The notes below the pieces were generated by a model. That model was not told the origin of the DNA. It ran no database searches and saw only the letters and a program-made list of their open reading frames with translations. A DNA stretch of 64,000 nucleotides from assembly GCA_002425245.1 (NCBI GenBank), contig DILW01000148.1, forward strand, positions 1-64,000. The letters run 5' to 3'. This document shows positions 16,404-24,763 of this stretch, piece by piece. The stretch comes from Betaproteobacteria bacterium UBA5582 (lineage in GTDB: Bacteria > Pseudomonadota > Gammaproteobacteria > Burkholderiales > Rhodocyclaceae). Position numbers and translations under genes: made by a program. Within the stretch, counting starts at the first letter, position 1. Each line of letters starts with the position of its first letter.

Positions 16404-17201
16404 GTGGATATGCCCCGCAATACCTTCAAGCGCGCGCTTGCTGCCGGCGATACGCAGATCGGCCTGTTCCTCGGCCTGGCCAACGCCTATACCGCCGAGA
16501 TCGTCGCCAGCACCGGCTTCGACTGGCTGCTGATCGACGGCGAACACGGCCCCAACGACCTGCGTTCGATCATCGAACAGCTGCAGGCGCTGGCGCCGTA
16601 CCCGGTCAGGCCGGTCGTGCGCACGGTCGATCATGACGTTGCCCGCATCAAGCAACTGCTCGACGGCGGCGCCCAGACGCTGATGGTGCCGATGGTCGAA
16701 AGCGCCGCCCAGGCCGAACAGCTGGTGCGCGCCATGCGCTACCCGCCGCACGGCATCCGCGGCGTCGGCACGGCGATGGCGCGGGCTGCACGCTGGAACG
16801 GGGTCGACGGCTATTTCGCCCACGCTGACGAGGAGATGTGCCTGATCGTGCAGATCGAATCGACCGCCGGCCTGGCCGGCCTCGGCGACATCCTCAAGGT
16901 CGAGGGCGTTGACGCGGTGTTCATCGGCCCGTCCGACCTCGCCGCCTCGATGGGGCATCTCGGCAATCCGGGCCATGCCGAGGTCAAGGCCGCGGTTAAC
17001 GCCGCCATTGGCAGGATTGCCGCCGCCGGCAAGGCGGCCGGCGTGTTCTCGGCCGATCCGGCGGCCGCCGAAGCCTACCGCCAGATCGGCGCCAGCTTCC
17101 TGCTGGTCGGCGTCGATGCGCTGCTGCTGCGCAATTCGGCGGTGGCCCTGGCCGATAAATTCAAGCAGGCGCAATCCGCCAAGTCCGGCGCCGCCTATTA
17201 A
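16404..17201 (+). CDS. hpaI: 4-Hydroxy-2-oxo-heptane-1,7-dioate aldolase
   Basis: A 265-aa class II pyruvate aldolase cleaving the hydroxy-oxo acid to pyruvate and succinic semialdehyde. The metal and base residues are in WLLIDGEHGPNDL, VVRTVDHDVARIKQ and IQIESTAGL, and VFIGPSDLAASMGHLGNPGH is the family signature. The start is GTG at 16404: GGAGG at 16391-16395 is spaced 8 nt from it, whereas the in-frame ATG at 16410 is 14 nt away. Confidence 0.93.
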   Translation: MDMPRNTFKRALAAGDTQIGLFLGLANAYTAEIVASTGFDWLLIDGEHGPNDLRSIIEQLQALAPYPVRPVVRTVDHDVARIKQLLDGGAQTLMVPMVESAAQAEQLVRAMRYPPHGIRGVGTAMARAARWNGVDGYFAHADEEMCLIVQIESTAGLAGLGDILKVEGVDAVFIGPSDLAASMGHLGNPGHAEVKAAVNAAIGRIAAAGKAAGVFSADPAAAEAYRQIGASFLLVGVDALLLRNSAVALADKFKQAQSAKSGAAY

Positions 17202-17221
17202 AACCCCTAGGAGAACAACCC

Positions 17222-18676
17222 ATGCTGGCATTGAACGATCCTTCCCTGCTGCGCCAGGCCTGCTATATCGACGGCGCCTGGGTGGCTGCCGACTCCGGCG
17301 AAACCGTCGCGGTCATTAATCCTGCCACCGGCGCCACCATCGCCAGCGTACCGCGTTGCGGCGCGGCTGAAACCGAGCGCGCCATCGCCGCCGCCGACCG
17401 GGCCCTTAAAACCTGGCGCGAAACCACCGCCGCCGAGCGTGCGCGCATCCTGCGCCGCTGGTTCGACCTGATGATGACGCACCAGGAAGACCTCGGCCGC
17501 CTGATGACGGCGGAGCAGGGCAAGCCGCTGGCCGAGGCCAAGGGCGAGATCGCCTACGCCGCCGCCTACGTCGAGTGGTTCGCCGAGGAAGCCAAGCGCG
17601 CCTACGGCGAAGTCATTCCGTCACCCTTCAAGGACCGCCAGCTGGTCGTGGTCAAGGAACCGGTCGGCGTCTGTGCGGCGATCACGCCGTGGAATTTCCC
17701 GTCGGCGATGATCACCCGCAAGGTCGCTCCGGCGCTCGCTGCCGGCTGCACCATCGTCCTCAAGCCGGCCGAGCAGACACCCTTGTCGGCGCTGGCGCTG
17801 GCCGAACTGGCCGAGCGCGCCGGGGTGCCGGCCGGCGTGTTCAGCGTTGTCACCGGCAAGGCCTCGGCCATTGGCGGCGTGATGACCGCCAGCCCGATCG
17901 TGCGCAAGCTGACCTTCACCGGCTCGACGCCGATCGGTCAGCTGCTGATGCAGCAGTGCGCCGGCACGGTCAAGAAGATGTCGCTGGAACTGGGCGGCAA
18001 TGCGCCCTTCATCGTCTTCGACGACGCCGATGTCGATGCCGCGGTTGCCGGCGCGTTGGCTTCGAAATACCGCAATGCCGGCCAGACCTGCGTCTGCTCC
18101 AACCGTTTCCTGGTTCAGGACGGCATCTACGAGCTGTTCGCCGGGAAGCTGGCGGCCGCAGTCGCCGCGCTCAAGGTCGGCAACGGCATGGAGGAGGGCG
18201 TCACGCAAGGCCCGCTGATCGACGATGCAGCGATCAACAAGGTCGAGGAACTGGTTCAGGACGCCGTCGCCAAGGGTGCCCGTGTCGTCACCGGCGGCAA
18301 GCGCCACGCACTCGGCCGCACCTGGTTCGAGCCGACCATCCTGGTCGACGTCACCGCTGGCATGGCGGTGGCCAAGGAAGAGATATTCGGCCCGGTGGCG
18401 CCGCTGTTCCGCTTCAAGACCGAAGAAGAAGCGGTGCACATGGCCAACGATACCGAGTTCGGCCTCGCCGCCTACTTCTTCTCCAAGGACCACGGCCGCG
18501 TCTGGCGTGTTTCCAAGCAACTCGAATACGGCATGGTCGGCGTCAACACCGGCCTCATCTCGACCGAGGTCGCGCCCTTCGGCGGCGTCAAGCTCTCCGG
18601 CATCGGTCGTGAGGGTTCCAGCCACGGTCTCGACGAGTACATGGAAACCAAGTACCTGGCGCTCGGCGGGCTGTAA
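17222..18676 (+). CDS. gabD: Succinate-semialdehyde dehydrogenase
   Basis: A 484-aa NAD(P)-dependent aldehyde dehydrogenase with the GabD pattern: VPRCGAAETERAIAAADRAL, catalytic Glu in ELGGNAPFIVFDDA and catalytic Cys in YRNAGQTCVCSNRF. In this operon it oxidises the succinic semialdehyde released by HpaI to succinate, linking the pathway to the citrate cycle. ATG follows AGGAGAACAACCC. Confidence 0.93.
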   Translation: MLALNDPSLLRQACYIDGAWVAADSGETVAVINPATGATIASVPRCGAAETERAIAAADRALKTWRETTAAERARILRRWFDLMMTHQEDLGRLMTAEQGKPLAEAKGEIAYAAAYVEWFAEEAKRAYGEVIPSPFKDRQLVVVKEPVGVCAAITPWNFPSAMITRKVAPALAAGCTIVLKPAEQTPLSALALAELAERAGVPAGVFSVVTGKASAIGGVMTASPIVRKLTFTGSTPIGQLLMQQCAGTVKKMSLELGGNAPFIVFDDADVDAAVAGALASKYRNAGQTCVCSNRFLVQDGIYELFAGKLAAAVAALKVGNGMEEGVTQGPLIDDAAINKVEELVQDAVAKGARVVTGGKRHALGRTWFEPTILVDVTAGMAVAKEEIFGPVAPLFRFKTEEEAVHMANDTEFGLAAYFFSKDHGRVWRVSKQLEYGMVGVNTGLISTEVAPFGGVKLSGIGREGSSHGLDEYMETKYLALGGL

Positions 18677-19888
18677 TTGACCGGCAACCTCGCAACCCTG
18701 CCCCGGGAGGGCCGTCTCGTTCTCCTGCTCGGGGCGCTGGTGGCCTTCGGGCCACTGGCCATCGATCTTTACCTGCCGGCTTTGCCGGCCATTGCCGCGG
18801 GGCTGTCCGCGACGCCGGAAGCGGTGCAGTTGTCGATCACCGTTTTCCTCGCCGGCTTCGCATTGGGCATGCTGTTCTACGGTCCGATTTCCGATCGCTA
18901 CGGGCGGCGGACGGTGATGCTTACCGGCATTTCCCTGTTCGTCCTGGCCAGCCTGGCCTGCATGCTGGCGACTTCGGCGGAACAGCTGATTGCCGCGCGC
19001 TTTATCCAGGCGCTGGGGGGCGGGGCGGCTTCGGTGCTGGCGCGGGCAGTATTGCGCGATGTTTATCCCCCGGCCGAGGCGATCCGCAAACTGTCCTTGA
19101 TGGCGATGGTGACTGCCATCGCACCGTTGCTGGCACCGTTGCTTGGCAGCCTGTTGCTGGCCTGTTTCGGCTGGCGCGGTACCTTTGCCGCCATCCTGTT
19201 CTGGGGCTTGGCGAGTCTGGTGATTGTCTGGTTCCGGCTGCCGGAAACCCTGCCAGTCGAGCGACGCGGTGAGCTGTCGCTGGGGCGCTCCTTCGCCATC
19301 TACGGCAGCCTCCTGCTCGATCCGGTCGCCATCGGTCTACTGCTGGCCGGCGGCATGTCCTTCGCGGCGATGTTCGCCTACATCACCGGAAGTCCGTTCT
19401 ACTTCATCGAGTTGCAGAAATTCACCCCCTTGGCCTTCAGCCTGCTTTTTGCGGTCAATGCGCTAGGTATTTTTGCCGCCAACTATCTCAATAGCCGTCT
19501 GGTCAAGCGCCAGGGTGCGTCGGTGATCGCTGGCGTCGGTAGCGGCGTCGGCTTGCTCGGGGCGACGCTGCTTTGGGTGGCGATCGGCGTCGACGATGCA
19601 GTGCCGGCGGTCATCGTCGGTTTGTTCGTCGTGGTCAGCATGACCGGCTTGCTGGGCGCCAATTGTGTTGGCTTGCTGATGGCGCGCTATCCGAACAATG
19701 CCGGTGCGGCGGCGGCAATGTTCGTCGCCGGCCAGTTCGGTCTGGGGATGCTGTCCAGTGCAACCATCAGCCAACTGGGTGATCAAACGGGACGGACCAT
19801 GGCTCTGGTTGTTCTGGCCAGCTCTGCGCTGTCTCTGGCTGGGTGGTTCCTGTTCCGCTGGTTCGAAATGCGGGGGCGAGCGGACTGA
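18677..19888 (+). CDS. MFS exporter, Bcr/CflA family
   Basis: A 403-aa major-facilitator protein with about 12 membrane segments. The MFS signature GPISDRYGRRTVMLTG and the opening LVAFGPLAIDLYLPALPAIA mark the drug:H+ antiporter Bcr/CflA group. The only start near the N-terminus is TTG at 18677, directly abutting the gabD stop, so translation is probably coupled. As last gene of the hpa operon it may export toxic catechols or pathway intermediates, which is inference. Confidence 0.87.
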   Translation: MTGNLATLPREGRLVLLLGALVAFGPLAIDLYLPALPAIAAGLSATPEAVQLSITVFLAGFALGMLFYGPISDRYGRRTVMLTGISLFVLASLACMLATSAEQLIAARFIQALGGGAASVLARAVLRDVYPPAEAIRKLSLMAMVTAIAPLLAPLLGSLLLACFGWRGTFAAILFWGLASLVIVWFRLPETLPVERRGELSLGRSFAIYGSLLLDPVAIGLLLAGGMSFAAMFAYITGSPFYFIELQKFTPLAFSLLFAVNALGIFAANYLNSRLVKRQGASVIAGVGSGVGLLGATLLWVAIGVDDAVPAVIVGLFVVVSMTGLLGANCVGLLMARYPNNAGAAAAMFVAGQFGLGMLSSATISQLGDQTGRTMALVVLASSALSLAGWFLFRWFEMRGRAD

Positions 19889-19912
19889 GCGGGTCTTCCT
19901 CAAGGAGTTGGT

Positions 19913-20956
19913 ATGAACGCGATTTCTAGCCCTGAAGCGGATGCCCTGATGGCCACGGACACGCGGCACCTCGGCTGGTGTGTGGAAAACGCCCTGCAGG
20001 GCGTCGACAACACGCTGGCCTGCCGGGATGTCGACGAGGCCTCGGCGCGATTGTCCGGCGTTTACAACACCAATCGCCTGCGCCTGGCCGGTACCGCCAA
20101 GGACTTTCGCATGCGCATGCGGCGCTCGCAGCTGGGCCGGTTGGGGCTGGCAACGCTGTCGTTCGGCACCGAGATCGATATCGAACAGGCCGGTGATCGT
20201 CCCTTCGTTCTGGTGACGACACAGATCAGAGGCTTTTCCCGGGTCTCGACACCGGATGGAACGGCGGCAGGAGGCCCGGGCTTCGTCGTCGTCGATTCGG
20301 CCGGTCAGCCGGTAAGCAAGCGTTTCAGCGGCGATAGCGAGCGCTGCAACGTACGTATCGATCAGGCGGTGCTCGATGCAAAATGTGCCGTCCTGCTGGA
20401 TCGCCCGCTTGACCGCCCCTTGCGCTTTTCGCCCTTCGGCGCCAATGGCGGTCTGGCCCGGCAGCGCTGGATCGGCATGCTGCAAATGTTGCTCGGCTAT
20501 GTTGGTGGCCCGCAGCAAGCCCTGGTCGAGCCGATCATCCACAATCTGGAGGAAGCCGTCCTTCTTCATCTGCTGCTTGAGCACCAGCATACCTACAGCG
20601 AAGCCTTGCGCAATCCGTGCCGCAGTCTGGCCCCGCGTCATGTCAGGCGGGCCGAGGACTACATCCGCAGCCATGCCCGACAGGCCCTGACCCTGGAGTC
20701 GATTGCTGCTGCTGTGGGCTGCAGCGTGCGTTCGCTGAGCGAGGGTTTTCGTCAGGCGCGCGGTACGACGCCGATGAATTTCCTGCGGCAAGTGCGTCTT
20801 GAAGGGGTGCGTGCGGATCTCGCGAATGCACTCCCCGGCAAAGGGGTTTCCGAATTGGCACTGGACTGGGGTTTCAACCACCTGGGGCGCTTTGCCACCG
20901 ACTATCGGCGCTGTTTTGGCGAATCGCCTTCCGATACCCGGCGCCGGTGCGGCTGA
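19913..20956 (+). CDS. AraC-family regulator with AraC_binding_2 N-domain
   Basis: A 347-aa regulator. The N-terminal region, e.g. VYNTNRLRLAGTAKDFRMRM, resembles the AraC-binding-like domain of XylS/NahR-neighbour activators. The C-terminal helix-turn-helix pair is ALTLESIAAAVGCSVRSLSE and VSELALDWGFNHLGRFATDY. AAGGAGTTGGT precedes the ATG. It precedes the orphan dctP and aldolase genes, and direct repeats spaced 20 bp lie in between, so control of that pair is the simplest idea. Confidence 0.85.
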   Translation: MNAISSPEADALMATDTRHLGWCVENALQGVDNTLACRDVDEASARLSGVYNTNRLRLAGTAKDFRMRMRRSQLGRLGLATLSFGTEIDIEQAGDRPFVLVTTQIRGFSRVSTPDGTAAGGPGFVVVDSAGQPVSKRFSGDSERCNVRIDQAVLDAKCAVLLDRPLDRPLRFSPFGANGGLARQRWIGMLQMLLGYVGGPQQALVEPIIHNLEEAVLLHLLLEHQHTYSEALRNPCRSLAPRHVRRAEDYIRSHARQALTLESIAAAVGCSVRSLSEGFRQARGTTPMNFLRQVRLEGVRADLANALPGKGVSELALDWGFNHLGRFATDYRRCFGESPSDTRRRCG

Positions 20957-20971
20957 AACAAATTTCCGAAA

Positions 20972-21000
20972 ACGGATAGTCGCTGCCGGATACGGATAGT
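20972..21000 (+). promoter_or_regulatory. Direct repeat, candidate AraC/XylS-type operator
   Basis: ACGGATAGT occurs at 20972-20980 and again at 20992-21000, exactly 20 bp apart, about two helical turns, with a partial CGGATA overlap between. This spacing is typical of AraC-family half-sites. It lies between the araC-type gene and dctP2. Confidence 0.45.
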
Positions 21001-21076
21001 GCCCGGCGCGGGGGCTCCCTAAGATTTGACCATGGGCTATCAGCCCATCGTGCAAACAATACAACAGGAGACCCCG

Positions 21077-22114
21077 ATGAAAACTCTGACGATCCGCGGC
21101 CAGGTTCTGGCTGCTTTGGCATTGCTGACTGCGCAAACCGCGATGGCGCAGGAAGTGACTTTCAAGATTGCCCACTTCCTGCCTGCCGGTGCCGCCACCC
21201 AGAAGGTTGTACTGCAACCCTGGTGCGACGAGATGGGGCAGCTGTCGAATGGCCGGATCAAGTGCCAGTTCTACCCCTCCATGCAACTCGGCGGTACGCC
21301 GGCTCAATTGCCCGATCAGGTCAAGAACGGTGTCGCCGACATCGTCTGGACCGCGCCGGGCTACAGCACCGGCCGTTTCCCCAGGACCGAAGCCCTTGAA
21401 CTCCCCGGCGTCTTGCCGCTGGGCGGCTTGAGCGGCGGCCGTGCCGCCTGGGATTTTTACGGACAGCATCTGCAGGCCGAATACAAGGACTACAAGGTGC
21501 TGGCCATGCACGGTGACGGCGGGATGAACATCCATACCGCCAAAAAGCCGCTGAACTCAGCGGCTGATTTCAAGGGCATCAAGCTGCGTTCGCCGAACCG
21601 CACCATTGCCCGCAGCCTGACGGCGCTCGGCGCAACGCCCGTCGCCATGCCGCCGGCCCAGGTCACCGAAGCCATTGCCAAGGGCGTTGTCGATGGCGCT
21701 TCGGCGGTCTGGGAAGTCCTGCTGCCGACCAAGCTCGACGAGGTGACGAAGTATCACTTCGAGACCCCGGCGGATCGTCCGGTGATGGGGGCGACCATCC
21801 TGGTGGTGCTGATGAACAAGCAGAAGTACGAGTCCCTGCCGGCCGATCTCAAGGCCATTGTCGACAAGACTTCCGGGCTGCCCCTGGTCGAGCGTTACGG
21901 CAAGGCCTGGGATGAAGCGACGATCGCTGCGCGCAACAAGGTCAAGGCGGCGGGGCATACGGTGACGGTGGTTTCCGGCGGCAATTACGATGCCATCCTG
22001 AAACAGCTCGAAGTGGTCGAGAAGGAATGGGTGGCCGACGCCAGAAAGAAGAACATCGACGGTGAAGCGCTGGTGGCGGCAGCCCGCGAAGCCGCCCGCA
22101 AGCAGTCACGTTGA
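21077..22114 (+). CDS. TRAP solute-binding protein, orphan DctP paralogue
   Basis: A 345-aa periplasmic binding protein with signal peptide ending TAQTAMA before QEVTFKIAHFLP. Long blocks match the DctP at 7532 (KIAHFLPA, LQPWCDEMG, GRIKCQFYP, MPPAQVTEAIAKGVVDG). No DctQ or DctM gene follows, so it may share the permease encoded at 8579-10446 and widen its substrate range. ATG at 21077 follows CAGGAGACCCCG; an upstream in-frame ATG at 21026 has no ribosome site. Confidence 0.9.
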   Translation: MKTLTIRGQVLAALALLTAQTAMAQEVTFKIAHFLPAGAATQKVVLQPWCDEMGQLSNGRIKCQFYPSMQLGGTPAQLPDQVKNGVADIVWTAPGYSTGRFPRTEALELPGVLPLGGLSGGRAAWDFYGQHLQAEYKDYKVLAMHGDGGMNIHTAKKPLNSAADFKGIKLRSPNRTIARSLTALGATPVAMPPAQVTEAIAKGVVDGASAVWEVLLPTKLDEVTKYHFETPADRPVMGATILVVLMNKQKYESLPADLKAIVDKTSGLPLVERYGKAWDEATIAARNKVKAAGHTVTVVSGGNYDAILKQLEVVEKEWVADARKKNIDGEALVAAAREAARKQSR

Positions 22115-22147
22115 TTTCCGGCTATTTACACATAAGGGAGCAAGCCA

Positions 22148-22918
22148 ATGAATCCTCAAGGAAAGTACTACGACCAACCGCAGCGTTTCGGCAAGGAAGA
22201 ATGGGATGCGCGCGTCAAGCTGGCCAGCGTCTATCGGATTTTTGCCTATCTCGGCTGGGATGAGCTGATCTACAACCACATTTCCCTGCGTGTGCCGGGC
22301 CCGGACAAGCATTTCCTGATCAACCCGTTCGGTCTGCACTACAAGGATGTCTGCGCTTCCAACCTGGTCAAGGTGGACATCAAGGGCAACATCATCGGGC
22401 ACTCCGACTGGCCGATCAATCCGGCTGGCTTCACCTTCCATTCGGCGATCCACGACAAGGTGGCGGACGGGCACTGCGTGATGCACGTGCATACGACGCC
22501 GACGCAGGCCGTCTGCTGCCTGAAGGACGGGCTGTCGTACAGCAACTTTTACGCCGCCCAGCTCTACGGCAAGATCGCCTGGCACGAGTTCGAGGGGATC
22601 ACCGTCCATCTCGACGAGGGCGAGCGCATCCTGGCCAGTGCCGGTGACAAGCCGCTGCTGATGCTGCGCAATCATGGTCCGGTGGTGATCGGTTCGACGC
22701 TGGCCCAGGCCTTCTCGCTGATGTGGCTGATCAACCGCGCCTGCGAGGTCCAGCTGGCTTCGCAATCGATGGGGGCGGTGAAGGAAATCCCCGAGCCGGT
22801 GTTGAACAAGTGCGTCGCCGATTCGCTCAACTTCGATCCCAAATACGGTGCCGGCGAAGATGCGCTGGCCGCGTTGACCCGGATCGTCGACCGGCTTGAT
22901 CCGTCGTATCGCTACTGA
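22148..22918 (+). CDS. Class II aldolase/adducin family protein
   Basis: A 256-aa protein of the AraD/FucA/adducin fold. Zinc-binding histidines are visible in VMHVHTTPTQ and in LRNHGPVVIGST. Early residues YNHISLRVPGPDKHFLINPF are a family hallmark. The usual activity is aldol cleavage or epimerisation of phosphorylated sugars, but many members in aromatic gene clusters have unknown or decarboxylase-like roles. It follows dctP2 by 33 bp, with AAGGGAGCAAGCC before its ATG, and ends at a terminator. Confidence 0.87.
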   Translation: MNPQGKYYDQPQRFGKEEWDARVKLASVYRIFAYLGWDELIYNHISLRVPGPDKHFLINPFGLHYKDVCASNLVKVDIKGNIIGHSDWPINPAGFTFHSAIHDKVADGHCVMHVHTTPTQAVCCLKDGLSYSNFYAAQLYGKIAWHEFEGITVHLDEGERILASAGDKPLLMLRNHGPVVIGSTLAQAFSLMWLINRACEVQLASQSMGAVKEIPEPVLNKCVADSLNFDPKYGAGEDALAALTRIVDRLDPSYRY

Positions 22919-22928
22919 GGCAGCCAGG

Positions 22929-22953
22929 CGACGGGCCGTTGGGCCCGTCGTTT
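22929..22953 (+). terminator. Rho-independent terminator after the class II aldolase gene
   Basis: CGACGGGCC (22929-22937) pairs perfectly with GGCCCGTCG (22942-22950) across a 4-nt loop, followed by TTT. It closes the dctP2-aldolase unit and marks the right edge of the catabolic cluster. Confidence 0.75.
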
Positions 22954-22976
22954 CGGTCGGCGTGTTGCGCGAAAAT

Positions 22977-22994
22977 ATATTAAGATATTAGCGG
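22977..22994 (-). promoter_or_regulatory. Weak HpaR-like site before the MFS gene
   Basis: Read on the minus strand, CCGCTAATATCTTAATAT shares the CTAATATCTTA core of operator B. It is 51 bp before the MFS gene at 23045. The outer arms are degraded, so binding is uncertain. Confidence 0.35.
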
Positions 22995-23044
22995 ATGGTC
23001 GCCGCGGATTTGCCGGGCGGTATCGCTAATTTCCGGGTTCAACT

Positions 23045-24298
23045 TTGACTTCCGCCTTCAAATTGCCACCGGGCATGCGTGCCCTGGCGCATCGCAACTT
23101 CCGCCTCTACTTCGCCGGCCAGGCAGTATCCATCGTCGGTTCGTGGATCCAGCAGGTGGCCCTGGCCTGGCTGGTCTACCGACTGACCGGCTCGGCCGCA
23201 CTGCTCGGCATCACCGCCTTCTGCGGCCTGATCCCGCAACTGGTCGTCGGTCCCTTTGCCGGCGCCTGGATCGACAAACACGACAAGCGGAAATGGCTGG
23301 TCGGCGTGCAGTCGCTGATGGCGATGCAGGCCTTCGTGCTGGCCGGCCTGACCTGGGCGGGCTGGATCAGTCCCGGCTTCATCATCGCCATGGCGCTGCT
23401 GCTCGGCATCCTCAGCAGCTTCGACGGGCCGCTGCGGCAATCGCTGATCGGCAGTTTTGTCGGTAGCCGCGATGACCTGCCCAACGCCCTGGCGCTCAAT
23501 GCCATGCTGTTCAACAGCGGCCGCTTCGTCGGCCCGCCGGTCGCCGGGCTGCTCCTCGCTCAGACTTCCGAAGCCTTCTGCTTTGCCATCAACGGCTTTT
23601 CCTTCCTGGCGCTGATCGCCGCCATCCTGGCCGTGCGCAGCACGCCGCCGGCGCGTGCCAAGGGCTCGGTCGGCGAGGTGTTCAAGGAAGGGCTGGCCTA
23701 CGCCTGGCAGACCTGGAGCGTGCGCACCCTGATCCTGACGCTGATCGCGCTCAACCTGACGGCTTCGGCCTACGCCGTGCTGCTCCCGGTATTTGCCGCC
23801 GACGTGTTTGCCGGCGATGCGACCTTGCTCGGCTGGTTGTGGGGGGCGGCCGGTTGTGGCGCTTTTGCCGCCACGGTGTTCCTGGCGACGCGCCATTCCG
23901 TGCCCGGCCTGGTCGCCACCGTGGCAGCCGGTAGCGCCATCGCCGCGGTGTCGCTGCTGCTGTTCGCAGCGACCGAGCGGCTGGCGCTGGCAATGCTGGC
24001 CATGGTCGGTGTCGGCTTCGGCATTTCGGTGTGCAATGTCGGCATCAACATGATCCTGCAGAGCAGCGCGCCGGAACGCTTGCGTGGCCGCATCGTTGCC
24101 TTCTTCACTTCTGCCCGCTTCGGCTTCGATGCGTTGGGGGGCTTGCTTGCCGGCTTCCTCGCCAGCGCCTTCGGGGCCGGTCGCACCCTGATGTTCGAAG
24201 GGGCGGTATTGCTCGTTTTCGTCGTTTTCCTGTTCAGCCGTCGGCAACGCCTGGTCGAGCAGGTCACCATTGCCCAGGAAAAAAGAGATGGATATTGA
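23045..24298 (+). CDS. MFS transporter, EntS/MFS_3-like exporter
   Basis: A 417-aa protein with about 12 membrane helices. FRLYFAGQAVSIVGSWIQQV, then RGRIVAFFTSARFGFDALGG are typical of the TetA/EntS-like MFS_3 family of small-molecule exporters. The frame opens with TTG at 23045; an ATG at 23075 (MRALAHRNF) is an equally possible start, and neither has a clear ribosome site. It overlaps the next gene by 11 bp. Substrate unknown. Confidence 0.82.
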   Translation: MTSAFKLPPGMRALAHRNFRLYFAGQAVSIVGSWIQQVALAWLVYRLTGSAALLGITAFCGLIPQLVVGPFAGAWIDKHDKRKWLVGVQSLMAMQAFVLAGLTWAGWISPGFIIAMALLLGILSSFDGPLRQSLIGSFVGSRDDLPNALALNAMLFNSGRFVGPPVAGLLLAQTSEAFCFAINGFSFLALIAAILAVRSTPPARAKGSVGEVFKEGLAYAWQTWSVRTLILTLIALNLTASAYAVLLPVFAADVFAGDATLLGWLWGAAGCGAFAATVFLATRHSVPGLVATVAAGSAIAAVSLLLFAATERLALAMLAMVGVGFGISVCNVGINMILQSSAPERLRGRIVAFFTSARFGFDALGGLLAGFLASAFGAGRTLMFEGAVLLVFVVFLFSRRQRLVEQVTIAQEKRDGY

Positions 24299-24710
24299 AA
24301 TGATTGCCTCACTCGGCCTCGCCAGCGCCGAGGTGCTGGCCGACCAGGCGTTGGCGGCCGCCAGCGATGCCGGGGTCAGGATATGCGTCGCCGTCGTCGA
24401 CCGTGCCGGCTATCCGCTGGTGTTCAAGCGTCATCCCGGCGCGCCCTATCACTCGATCGAGATTGCGCTCGACAAGGCCTATACCGTGGTCAGCTTCGGC
24501 CCGGCCACCGCCAAATGGGAAGCGCGTCTGGCCAAGGGCTCGGAAATGCTGCGTCACGGCCTGATGCAGCGCGAGCGTTTTGTCGGCTTCGGCGGTGGGC
24601 TGCCGGTCAAGCACGCGGGCGTGCTGGTCGGGGCGATTGGCGTTTCCGGCGGCAGCGAGGCGCAGGACATTCAGTTTGCCGAGGCGGCGCTGGTGGCCCT
24701 GGGTGAGTGA
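24288..24710 (+). CDS. Haem-binding/GlcG-HbpS family protein
   Basis: A 140-aa cytoplasmic protein. RICVAVVDRAGYPLVFKRHP, then SIEIALDKAYTVVSFG and GGGLPVKHAGVLVGAIGVSG are the conserved blocks of the GlcG/HbpS (DUF336) fold. Start ATG at 24288 has AGGA 8 nt upstream and lies inside the end of the MFS gene, so the two are coupled. Members often accompany oxidative catabolism or haem sensing; the specific role here is unknown. Confidence 0.85.
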   Translation: MDIEMIASLGLASAEVLADQALAAASDAGVRICVAVVDRAGYPLVFKRHPGAPYHSIEIALDKAYTVVSFGPATAKWEARLAKGSEMLRHGLMQRERFVGFGGGLPVKHAGVLVGAIGVSGGSEAQDIQFAEAALVALGE

Positions 24711-24763
24711 TCCGGTAACATTCCGTCCCTAAGATTGCCGTCATCTGCCAAGGAACCCCGACC

